Source of the DNA: SAR324 cluster bacterium
GTDB taxonomy: Bacteria > SAR324 > NAC60-12
Assembly (NCBI GenBank): GCA_028281495.1
Contig: JANQJU010000091.1
Span: 1-46,055 of the forward strand
Length of the DNA: 46,055 nt
Direction of reading: 5' to 3'
The notes beneath the pieces were generated by a model. The model did not search any database and was not told where the DNA came from. It saw only the letters and a program-made list of their open reading frames with translations. How positions within the stretch are numbered: the stretch's first letter is position 1; every line of letters begins with the position of its first letter. A program made the translations under genes and the position numbers. Positions 7,737-15,145 of the stretch are shown in pieces.

Positions 7737-8447
7737 CTAAGCAGCGCATTGTTTTGCCTCCTCGGGTTGGATGTTTTTTATCATTAACGGCGCTGCTGTA
7801 CTGTAACTGACGAACTCGGATACACGAAACCCGAACCTTTCAACGATCCGTTGATTCGCTTGGGTTTCCGGGTGGCATTTTTGAACAACAGCTAATGCCT
7901 CTGTAGGGATTTGAGCTAGTTCGATCACGTCGGGAAGATTTGCAATCAGTTCCTCTTCGTGACCGCCGTTTAGTGCTTGAGCATAATCCTCATAACAAGC
8001 AAATGGCCACGGGATCGCTGACCAAAAGGGACAGGTACTATCTTCTCGGTAAACTCCTCTTAGTTCTCCAAACGCCACAGAAGGAAAATTTTCTGGATGG
8101 TCATCAATGTATTTTAACGGGCCAATGGTAAGTTTGCCTCCCAAGGAGGTGCCTCGAAATCGCGGCAAAAGGTATTGAGAACAAAGCTGGACCGCTCCCA
8201 CGAAGCATCTCTCTTTGATCAACAGGGAGTCGTTCATTCGATAGGCCCACACCCCGTCAGGAGCAATACTTAATCCACATATTCCAACCACCTCACCCTG
8301 TACAGTGAGAACAAACCAAATGTCTTGTTCCAGTTTAGCCTCCAGCTTCTTCAAATCAACTTTGAGTGATGATCCCATACCGGACCCCATCTTTTTGATA
8401 ACATTCAACATGGCTGGGATGTCTTCGCACGTCGCAACTCGAATCAT
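7737..8447 (-). CDS. AstA-like N-acyltransferase, short form (copy B)
   Basis: A 236-residue protein clearly paralogous to the copy at 5618. Shared features are KKMGSGMGSSLK near the start, CSQYLLPRFRGTSLGGKL as the acyl-CoA-binding loop region, FGELRGVYREDSTCPFW, and KCHPETQANQRIVERFGF...YSTAAPLM. It has the arginine succinyltransferase-like GNAT core and also lacks the C-terminal domain of full-length AstA. GAGGT lies 6 bases before the ATG. The leader carries the conserved GTTAGAA...TTCTAAC element, so this gene probably has its own promoter rather than relying on the EamA gene 110 bases upstream. Substrate unknown. Confidence 0.75.
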   Translation of the reverse strand: MIRVATCEDIPAMLNVIKKMGSGMGSSLKVDLKKLEAKLEQDIWFVLTVQGEVVGICGLSIAPDGVWAYRMNDSLLIKERCFVGAVQLCSQYLLPRFRGTSLGGKLTIGPLKYIDDHPENFPSVAFGELRGVYREDSTCPFWSAIPWPFACYEDYAQALNGGHEEELIANLPDVIELAQIPTEALAVVQKCHPETQANQRIVERFGFRVSEFVSYSTAAPLMIKNIQPEEAKQCAA

Positions 8448-8466
8448 AGAAACCTCGTTATCTAGA

Positions 8467-8508
8467 GTTAGAAAAATCCGTTAAAAAACCGATTGAATTC
8501 TAACCTAG
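8467..8508 (-). promoter_or_regulatory. Putative operator: GTTAGAA-N24-TTCTAAC
   Basis: Perfect 7-bp inverted arms at 8467-8473 and 8498-8504 followed by CTAG, located 20-60 bases before the acyltransferase start. The sequence between the arms (AAATC, GTTAAA, AAAC words) is also shared with the element at 10525-10569 in front of the third EamA/AstA unit. Conservation between two otherwise different intergenic regions suggests a common regulator site or promoter. The membrane-bound LuxR-type protein encoded at 2965 is a candidate binder, by inference only. Confidence 0.55.
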
Positions 8509-8557
8509 ATGTCGAGGTATACCCAAATTCAACTTATTGAATTAATTCAATTTCTGA

Positions 8558-8977
8558 TTACGAATAGAATGTAATCACGATCATTCCTAACACAACCAAG
8601 CCGATGCCCATCGCTTGGCCTAAATTGATAGTCTCTCCAAATGCAAAATAGGCGATGAGTATTGTGAGAATTGGAGCAATGTCCGCCACTACCGATATGA
8701 GCCAAATGGGAAGTTGATGGATGACTTTGTAAAAACTGAGGGTCATGGCCAACGACACCCCACCACTTCCCAATAGCACGGCAATTGTCCACGGGGGAAA
8801 CTGCATATTGTGCTGTCTGATTTCGTTCCACGCGAAATAGTAAATGGGCAACCACACGAGATTGGCCCCGGCCAACGCCACCACAGGAGATGTCAGAATT
8901 GACGCTTGCTTAGCCACAACCGGGTACAAGCCTCGGAATATCAAGAATACAATCAATAAAAAGTAAGCACCATTCAT
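8558..8977 (-). CDS. Half-length EamA/DMT-type transporter (copy 2)
   Basis: A 139-residue, five-helix membrane protein. It has the same FRGLYPVVAK opening as copy 3, the pattern ALAGANLVWLP, and a C-terminal helix pair FGETINLGQAMGIGLVVLG typical of one EamA repeat. It probably dimerises, or pairs with another half-size copy. It lies 79 bases after the full-length AstA-like gene and 110 bases before the short copy B, all on the minus strand. No strong ribosome site precedes the ATG. Export or import of the acylated or unacylated amine is plausible but unproven. Confidence 0.75.
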   Translation of the reverse strand: MNGAYFLLIVFLIFRGLYPVVAKQASILTSPVVALAGANLVWLPIYYFAWNEIRQHNMQFPPWTIAVLLGSGGVSLAMTLSFYKVIHQLPIWLISVVADIAPILTILIAYFAFGETINLGQAMGIGLVVLGMIVITFYS

Positions 8978-9056
8978 GAGACAGCTTTTTTGTAATGTTA
9001 ACGTTCGAAATTAAACTCGTAGCCTATACGCCAATTTAAAGCGACTCGCATATCGA

Positions 9057-10079
9057 TTACAATAACGAACAAACCCCATGATGGTAAAAATCACGAAGTT
9101 GCTCCAAAGATCCTGGAAAGGCAACGGAGTTCAGCTGGGTTCCATCATTCCATCCCAAGGCTGCGGCCAGATTCCGAGAAAGGTGAACGACTCCATTGGA
9201 TTCCGTAAAACGCCCCATAGTTGCCGTGAAACCGTATCGACCCTCACCCGTGAGAATCCGGAGATTGGTAGCAGTGGGTGGTCGATTATTGAGAGCAACA
9301 TAAGTTTTGCTCATACGTTTTATTGAACCCTCAAGGGGACGTGTAATGATGGGGGATCCGCAACTATACTCTAATAGAGAGTCCCATTGGAACCCATGAC
9401 GTAATAATAGGTTTAATTGAGGTTGAGCTTCTGGGTGGGGTTTACCTACGACCTCCTGAGCCTGTTTTGTTATCTGGGTAAAATGAAGGACATCCGGGAG
9501 ATGCCGAAGGATTTCTTGTTCGTGGCCTTCTCTCAATATCTTCACCAATTCCGAATAAGACAACTTTTGTAAAGGTCTAGGTAAGTGAGGCCCTACAGCC
9601 CCGAGCCACCAAGGGCTATTCCCCTTGCTATCGTAACAACCCCGTATTTGGGCTGAAAACCGATTCCCGGTAATGTGAGGTTTTGAGTCTGCAAATACCA
9701 ACCGAGCGATGACTGCCAATTTTCCAAAGCCTAAACCTCGTGCTTGAGGAATAGCAAACATGCCCATGAATTCAGAGAAGCCGGTTTCCACCTCCACTTT
9801 GCGAATGATATTGTTGTTCTTTTGGTAGGCGATAAATGAAGGACAGGAAGTTTTTATTCCGCAAGTCCCGATGAGGCTGCCGTTCAGTTCCAGTACAAAC
9901 CATAAGGCCGTATTGCGGATTCCGGCAAAGGTATCTTCGGAATGTTTTACCAATTGACGTAACTCAGGTTTTGACCCTCGTAAGCGGTAAGCGGATCCGT
10001 GGCTTAAAGGTAGTTTTTGAATACTGGTGATGTCCTTCATTGTTATCGGTCTCATGATAATCGTATGTGTTTTTGTCAT
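9057..10079 (-). CDS. Arginine N-succinyltransferase (AstA)-like protein, full-length form (copy A)
   Basis: About 340 residues, the usual AstA length. The GNAT core contains RPITMKDITSIQKL, the loop region PQARGLGFGKLAVIARL, QIRGCYDSKGNSPWW and KPHPEAQPQLNLLLRHGF. The last 85 residues (YVALNNRPPTATNLRILTGE...GVVHLSRNLAAALGWNDGTQ) match the C-terminal domain of AstA/AruF/AruG proteins, which the two short copies lack. The start at 10079 (MTKTHTII) is chosen because it overlaps the stop of the EamA gene in an ATGA; the longer frame to 10136 would run into that gene. AstA enzymes transfer succinyl from succinyl-CoA to arginine or ornithine. No other ast catabolic genes are nearby, so another role is possible. 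Confidence 0.75.
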   Translation of the reverse strand: MTKTHTIIMRPITMKDITSIQKLPLSHGSAYRLRGSKPELRQLVKHSEDTFAGIRNTALWFVLELNGSLIGTCGIKTSCPSFIAYQKNNNIIRKVEVETGFSEFMGMFAIPQARGLGFGKLAVIARLVFADSKPHITGNRFSAQIRGCYDSKGNSPWWLGAVGPHLPRPLQKLSYSELVKILREGHEQEILRHLPDVLHFTQITKQAQEVVGKPHPEAQPQLNLLLRHGFQWDSLLEYSCGSPIITRPLEGSIKRMSKTYVALNNRPPTATNLRILTGEGRYGFTATMGRFTESNGVVHLSRNLAAALGWNDGTQLNSVAFPGSLEQLRDFYHHGVCSLL

Positions 10080-10504
10080 AGTGCCCCCTTGGATTTTGCT
10101 AACATGACCAAGCAAAACATGGCTCCGAAGCTCCAAATGAACTCTTTGAATGTGGGCACTTCCTTCAGGACCAAGAAGGCAATTAAGGCTGTGATGATCG
10201 GGGAACAGTTGGTTGCAATGGCAACCACCATTGCCGGAAACTCCTCAAGGGCTTTGTAATAGGATTTGGTCATGATCAGCGATACAAGACCGCTTCCAAT
10301 CAAGATCAAAATCACAACACCAGGGATGGAAATTTGTCTGGATTTGAATTCCATCCATACGGCGGGAGTGAGATAAATTATCCAAACGATGTTTGCCCCC
10401 GCTAATGCGATGGTGGCGCCTACATGAGTGACGCCGAGTTTGGCTACAACGGGATAAAGTCCTCTGAAGAAGGCGGCGAGCGCCAGAAATGCGAAACCGT
10501 TCAT
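10076..10504 (-). CDS. Half-length EamA/DMT-type transporter (copy 3)
   Basis: A 142-residue membrane protein with about five helices and one EamA repeat. FFRGLYPVVAKLGVTHVGAT at the start and KSYYKALEEFPAMVVAI in the middle align with the other two copies. AAAGGAG lies 5 bases before the ATG. It overlaps the full-length AstA-like gene by 4 bases, so the two are translationally coupled. Its promoter region carries the GTTAGAA/TTCTAAC element. Three EamA-AstA associations in 8 kb suggest repeated duplication of one functional pair. Confidence 0.75.
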   Translation of the reverse strand: MNGFAFLALAAFFRGLYPVVAKLGVTHVGATIALAGANIVWIIYLTPAVWMEFKSRQISIPGVVILILIGSGLVSLIMTKSYYKALEEFPAMVVAIATNCSPIITALIAFLVLKEVPTFKEFIWSFGAMFCLVMLAKSKGAL

Positions 10505-10524
10505 AGTGCTCCTTTCTGCAATCA

Positions 10525-10569
10525 GTTAGAAAAATCGTTAAATAAACAAACTGCTGGATTCTAACCTAG
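10525..10569 (-). promoter_or_regulatory. Putative operator: GTTAGAA-N27-TTCTAAC
   Basis: Arms at 10525-10531 and 10559-10565, followed by CTAG, lying 20-65 bases before the EamA copy 3 start. It matches the element at 8467-8508 including the inner words AAATCGTTAAA and AAAC. Likely a shared promoter/operator duplicated along with the module. Confidence 0.55.
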
Positions 10570-10836
10570 CCATTGATTGATTGCAGTGGAGAACCTCCTT
10601 AACGGTTCAAGTTTTACCTCACTTTAGCCTGCTGTCTTCAGGAGTGATCAGCTGTCCTGCCCTATGTAAAAAACGGAATTCGTTTTGCAGCAGGACCTGG
10701 GATTGCCTTGTGAGCAGCCAATGGCACTATCGATTTGTTAAAAAATAGTACATACCGCCAGAGATCCTGCTAATAAAATGGGCAAAAAAATTAGCAATAC
10801 CTTCAGGAACGAAGCCAACTCCATGAGAGACGCACT
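10570..10836. other. Divergent intergenic region with a long hairpin
   Basis: Between the EamA-AstA unit (minus) and the chemoreceptor (plus). It has no gene. GTCCTGC (10654-10660) and GCAGGAC (10690-10696) enclose a second inverted pair AAAACG (10670-10675) / CGTTTT (10681-10686) around GAATT, forming a nested cruciform-like structure. It may be an operator for one of the flanking promoters; no T-run marks it as a terminator. Confidence 0.5.
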
Positions 10837-12405
10837 ATGACTGTAAAAACAAAACTGTTGGGCAGCGGCACCATCACTAGCGTGTTGCTCGTCGGGATTT
10901 TATTATTGACCCTTTATTTCTTTTACGAACTTGGTATTGGATTTCGTCAAATCGTGACACAAGCCAGCGCCAGCGTGGACAACTCAAATCACGCCACAGC
11001 AAAGATCGGTGAAGTGAATCACGAATTGGGCACCTTATCCGGGGTGATGTCGACCATGGCCGAAGACATCACCCGAACCAATCAACGTTTGAAAATCACC
11101 GAAAGGAAAATCAAAGCGCTAACAGATCAGCTGACCGAATTGTCGGAAACGACGGAAGCTTTATATGAGGAGTTGCCAGAAGGGGAGGCTCAAGAAATCG
11201 TGGAAGAGATTGCAGATGAAATCAGTGATATCCAGGAGACCATGAAACGAGAAGCCCTTGTCAGTCTCATCGAAGCTGCGCAAAACATGGCACAATTTTC
11301 AGGAAATCTTTCGGGTGAAGTGGGTGGGTTGCGGCAACTGTCCCAAGATCTTCATCAAACGGATGGCTTGAGCCGTACGGTCAGCGAAGCCAATCAAAAG
11401 ATACAAGAATTGTCACAGAGTTTTCAGGGGAACATCACGGTCAAACGCAATCTGTTGATTGGCATTTTATTGGCGATCACGACCTTAGTGATGTTGATGG
11501 TGGCTTTGATCACACGCAAAATCAGCACTTCAGTGAATACAGTGATCGATCAGTTGGCATTTTCCACAGGAGAGATGACCGAACTCTCGACCTTCTTTAG
11601 GCAAGCGAGTGTGGCGTTGTCTTCAGGGACGGCAGATCAAGCACAACGCATTGAAGAAACATCCACTGCCTTGGAAGAAGTGGCATCGTTATCCCGCAAT
11701 ACAGCGGAGCACACGGTCAAGGCTCAAGAGTTGACCCATTCGACCATTGATGAAATGGAAACATTGGGGAACGCCATGTCGGAAATCAAGCAATCGAGTA
11801 ACAACATCACCGGCATCATCAAAACCATTGATACCATTGCCTTTCAGACCAATATTTTGTCATTGAATGCGGCTGTGGAAGCGGCCCGTGCAGGCGAAGC
11901 AGGAACCGGTTTTGCCGTGGTGGCCGAGGAAGTGAGACGGTTAGCAGGTCAAAGTTCGGTGGCTGCCCAAGATATCACACAACGGATCGAAGACAGTTCT
12001 GCAAAAGCAGAGTTTGGCGTGAAGAGCATGGGGGCAGTAAAAGATGCGTTTTCGGCAATCAATCAACGCATCAATGAAATCAACACAGCCAATCACGAAC
12101 AAACGATTGGAATCGGCCAAATCAACGATGCCATCAGTCATGTGAGCGTGGTCACCCAACAAAATGCGGCCAGCGCCGAGGAAAATGCTGCCACTTCACG
12201 CCGTTTATTCGAACAGGCGGAATCCGTTCAAGGCATAACCTACGGCTTAGGCCAATTGATCGGAAGTTTGAAAGCAGAGTCTGAGCAAAATTCATCCACT
12301 ACTCACAACGTCTCCCTGACTGCAACTCCTCCAGGTTTTGAGGAGAACAAGGCCGGAGCGACGTTCCTTCCAAAGAAAGCAAACTCAACTGCTTCAAGTC
12401 TTTGA
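10837..12405 (+). CDS. Methyl-accepting chemotaxis protein
   Basis: A 522-residue transmembrane receptor. TM1 is at about residues 13-31. A periplasmic region of about 170 residues is predicted to be all-helical, with heptad-like stretches (ITERKIKALTDQLTELSETT). TM2 is at about 206-226. The cytoplasmic part has the MCP signalling tip IDTIAFQTNILSLNAAVEAA and GTGFAVVAEEVRRLA at about 330-370. I see no convincing HAMP domain between TM2 and the signalling helices, which is unusual. The unstructured C-terminus has no NWETF-type CheR tether. The last 107 bases run antisense over the 3' end of the LRR gene. The ligand is unknown. Confidence 0.9.
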   Translation: MTVKTKLLGSGTITSVLLVGILLLTLYFFYELGIGFRQIVTQASASVDNSNHATAKIGEVNHELGTLSGVMSTMAEDITRTNQRLKITERKIKALTDQLTELSETTEALYEELPEGEAQEIVEEIADEISDIQETMKREALVSLIEAAQNMAQFSGNLSGEVGGLRQLSQDLHQTDGLSRTVSEANQKIQELSQSFQGNITVKRNLLIGILLAITTLVMLMVALITRKISTSVNTVIDQLAFSTGEMTELSTFFRQASVALSSGTADQAQRIEETSTALEEVASLSRNTAEHTVKAQELTHSTIDEMETLGNAMSEIKQSSNNITGIIKTIDTIAFQTNILSLNAAVEAARAGEAGTGFAVVAEEVRRLAGQSSVAAQDITQRIEDSSAKAEFGVKSMGAVKDAFSAINQRINEINTANHEQTIGIGQINDAISHVSVVTQQNAASAEENAATSRRLFEQAESVQGITYGLGQLIGSLKAESEQNSSTTHNVSLTATPPGFEENKAGATFLPKKANSTASSL

Positions 12406-13360
12406 GGACACTGATGTCGGTCACCTGGGTGTCATTCAAGAACAGCCAAGTCAACTGCCTTAAGCCTTTGAGGGCATTGATGTCGCGGACTTGGGTGCCA
12501 TTCAGGAACAACCATCTCAACTGCTTCAGGTCGTGGAGTGCGCTGAGGTCACGCACCGGAGTTCCATTCAAGAAAAGTTGCGTCAATTGTTTGAAATTTT
12601 TGAGCACGCTGATATCAATCACCGACGTATGGTTCAGGTTGAAGTAAGTCAACTGCTTCAAGTTGTTGAGGGCGCTGATATCGCGGACTTGGGTATTGTC
12701 CAAGTTCAGGTAAGTCAACTGCTTCAAGTTGTTGAGGGCGCGAATGTCACGGACTACGGTGTTGTTCAGATTCAGATGCTGCAACTGCTGGAGTCCTTGA
12801 AGCATGTTGATATCGCTCACCTGAGAATCACTGAGATCCAACACCTCGACTTGGTAAATGGTTTCTATAATTTTTGGACAACCTGCTGGGGGATGGCTGA
12901 GTTCTAAGACATTGGCCAATTGCTCGAATGTCATGCGTTGAGATGCGGTGAAGGTTTGGCAAGCTGCAATGAGTGAGGACTGTTCTGATTTCAATGCAGC
13001 CGCTTGCGGAGCGTGTTTCGTTTTGCGGGAAGAAGACACGGTTTGCCAATACTGAAGCCGTTGACGGGCCTTTTCTCGGATTTCGTCATCCCGTTGAGAA
13101 AACGCGTATTGTTGTTGTGCCAAGTCTGTTGTTAAGAATTTCTTCCAGGCTGAGACTTTTTCGTCAGCTGCCAGAAGGCTGGTATCGATTTGCATGAATT
13201 CGTGAAAGCTCGCTTCCAACAGAGCCAATACCTTGGCATCTGCCTCTGCATCCGGTGTTTCTGGTGATATGGCTTCTAAGCGCTGCGCTGGACTCCAAGA
13301 GGGTATGAGGAAGCAAGCACAAAACAGCATCACATAATAGATTTTGAATTCCTTCCTCAT
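12299..13360 (-). CDS. Secreted leucine-rich-repeat protein
   Basis: A 353-residue protein with a signal peptide (about 1-25, ending PSWSPAQ) and a helical N-terminal region (about 30-160). About eight 22-residue LRRs follow from about 171 to 345, of the internalin/SDS22-like type (LTYLNLDNTQVRDISALNNL), ending in a cap LRPCSPQNLEELQ. Such domains bind proteins outside the cytoplasm. Its repeat consensus (LKQLxxLxLxxTxVxDIS) is close to that of the large Roc protein at the right end of the window. The 3' end overlaps the chemoreceptor gene tail-to-tail by 107 bases. The ligand is unknown. Confidence 0.8.
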   Translation of the reverse strand: MRKEFKIYYVMLFCACFLIPSWSPAQRLEAISPETPDAEADAKVLALLEASFHEFMQIDTSLLAADEKVSAWKKFLTTDLAQQQYAFSQRDDEIREKARQRLQYWQTVSSSRKTKHAPQAAALKSEQSSLIAACQTFTASQRMTFEQLANVLELSHPPAGCPKIIETIYQVEVLDLSDSQVSDINMLQGLQQLQHLNLNNTVVRDIRALNNLKQLTYLNLDNTQVRDISALNNLKQLTYFNLNHTSVIDISVLKNFKQLTQLFLNGTPVRDLSALHDLKQLRWLFLNGTQVRDINALKGLRQLTWLFLNDTQVTDISVLKDLKQLSLLSLEGTSLRPCSPQNLEELQSGRRCE

Positions 13361-13558
13361 ACTGTCTCAATCGATACAATGGGTAAGTGTTATCATGGCG
13401 CATGGGTTTCTCCTCTTACTACTTCATAGGGGTGAAATCAAAATGGGTCGTTGGAGATATGTAAAACTCACACGGTTCTTCCGACACACAAGCAGTTTGA
13501 TAAGGAGCATTTGCAGGCATAAACCAATAACATTTCATATTCAGTAGGCTATTCCGTC

Positions 13559-15142
13559 ATGAAACAATCTTTATTCAGTAAAGTGAAATCGTTTTTTTCT
13601 CGTTCGACAAGTGTGTCCGATTCTGTGGTCGATTATTCAACAATTCCCGCCGAACAGATTCAGCAGAGCTTGCAAGCGGGATGGAGGATTCAACACCTGC
13701 TCGAAGCGTTGGCAGACGACGGCCAAACGGTATTGGACCTGGTGATGAATCGGCGCGACCATGAATACTGGGAGCATTATCCTGCAAAAGGGGGGGTGCT
13801 CGATCAGCGGACAAGTTCCCAATACTTCTACCACTCTCACGCAGATTATGATGACGAACATGGCCATTTTCACACGTTCTATTACCACAAGCGAAAGTTG
13901 GTACACCTAGTGGCCATCGGTCTGGATGAGGATGGGGACCTCAATCAACTCTACACGTTCAACTGTTGGGGGCCGGGAGATAAGTATTATCCAGCCGATC
14001 AACTCAAAGGCTATTTGCCCAAGTTTGAAATCCGTCCCAATCAACGATTTGATGCACGAGTCCATGCTTACGTCAATCAAGTGCTGACCTTATTCCAAGC
14101 CGAGATCGAATATCTGTTTGATGCGCGTGATGAAACCTTTCGAAAGTATGAAGCACGCCACCCAGGGCAGTCTCCTTATGAGGACCGTTCTTTAGAAATC
14201 ACAAGCACCCTCGACGCCGAGATCGAGATCCAAGTCCAACAGCTCCAAGAGGCCTTGGAACAGCAAGAGGTGGCTCTTCCTGATCGAGAGGAAACCCTGG
14301 CTGCCCAAAAAACGTCCGCTGCTGGAAAACCGGGGAAACCCCAAAAATCGTCGAAAAAAAAATCACGCAAAACTCCGTCGGCCAAAGCCGCTCCGTCGCT
14401 TGAAAATCCAACTGAGATTGAAAATCCAACTGAGATTGAAAATTCTGCTCAGGCGGAGGTTTTGGAAGAACCTCCGTTTCCGGAATTGAAACAACGTTCA
14501 TTCCAGCAACTCCAGAATGCCCATCGTGCGGGAGAAGAGTTACTAGGGCTGATTGAAGAGTTTGAGGCAGAAGGCACAAACGTGTTGGAGATGGTCATGA
14601 ATGGGCAACCACGTGAATTCTGGAAGATGTATCCTTGGGATAGCGGGATCTGGGATCAGCGCAATCGCAGCCAGTACTTTTATCATTCCCATCCTCAGAC
14701 TCCGGAGCACGGACATTTCCATACTTTCTTCCATCAGCAGAAAAATTTAGTGCATTTGGTGGCCATTGCATTGGATAGTGGGGGAGATGCAATTGAGCTC
14801 ATGACGGTCAACCGTTGGGTCACTGGAGATACCTTTTATCCGGCTAAAAAAGTGAAATCGTTTTTACCACGTTTCCGGGTGCAAGTGGCTGGGTTTGATC
14901 GTCGGGTGCACCGTTACGTGCGGCAGTTGATCTCATTGTATCAGGTCGAAATTGCACATCTTTTGGATCAAAGAGATCATGTGTTTCAAGAATACCGCCG
15001 AGACCATGGAGGGCAACAGCCCTATGAAGATCGATCTTTAGAAGTCACGAGTTCGCTAGAAATTGTGATTGCCTCTCAAGTGGAAGAGTTGAAACAAGAA
15101 TTGAATCGTCGGAAGCAAGAGTCAGCATCAAATAAGGGGTGA
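13559..15142 (+). CDS. Tandemly duplicated DUF6969-like protein
   Basis: A 527-residue protein made of two copies of one domain (about 33-235 and about 315-515), joined by a charged linker. Each copy has the block EYWEHYP / EFWKMYP, then DQR..SQYFYHSH, then HGHFHTF, HLVAI, and a C-terminal PYEDRSLE[IV]TS segment. The clustered His residues suggest metal binding. The motif order resembles the DUF6969 family, as far as I recall it. The linker has an 18-bp direct repeat giving NPTEIE twice, plus Lys/Pro-rich sequence. The stop is 3 bases before the TTG start of the glycosyltransferase gene, so the two are probably co-expressed. Function unknown. Confidence 0.65.
   Translation: MKQSLFSKVKSFFSRSTSVSDSVVDYSTIPAEQIQQSLQAGWRIQHLLEALADDGQTVLDLVMNRRDHEYWEHYPAKGGVLDQRTSSQYFYHSHADYDDEHGHFHTFYYHKRKLVHLVAIGLDEDGDLNQLYTFNCWGPGDKYYPADQLKGYLPKFEIRPNQRFDARVHAYVNQVLTLFQAEIEYLFDARDETFRKYEARHPGQSPYEDRSLEITSTLDAEIEIQVQQLQEALEQQEVALPDREETLAAQKTSAAGKPGKPQKSSKKKSRKTPSAKAAPSLENPTEIENPTEIENSAQAEVLEEPPFPELKQRSFQQLQNAHRAGEELLGLIEEFEAEGTNVLEMVMNGQPREFWKMYPWDSGIWDQRNRSQYFYHSHPQTPEHGHFHTFFHQQKNLVHLVAIALDSGGDAIELMTVNRWVTGDTFYPAKKVKSFLPRFRVQVAGFDRRVHRYVRQLISLYQVEIAHLLDQRDHVFQEYRRDHGGQQPYEDRSLEVTSSLEIVIASQVEELKQELNRRKQESASNKG
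14401..14444 (+). repeat. 18-bp direct repeat in the DUF6969-like linker
   Basis: The word GAAAATCCAACTGAGATT is present twice in direct succession with a third partial copy (GAAAATTCTGCTCAG). It codes for ENPTEI in frame, so slippage would alter linker length only. Confidence 0.7.
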
Positions 15143-15145
15143 ATT

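Noticed and set aside
10080..10136. Longer start of the AstA-like gene
   Set aside because: It would run into the EamA gene; the ATGA overlap at 10076-10079 and the family start fit the shorter form.
9057..10504. An arginine succinyltransferase catabolic (ast) operon
   Set aside because: Only AstA-like genes are present; astB, astC, astD and astE counterparts are absent.
13361..13558. A short + strand frame (13344-13547) between the LRR and DUF6969-like genes
   Set aside because: Overlaps the LRR gene start, has no ribosome site, and reads as random sequence.
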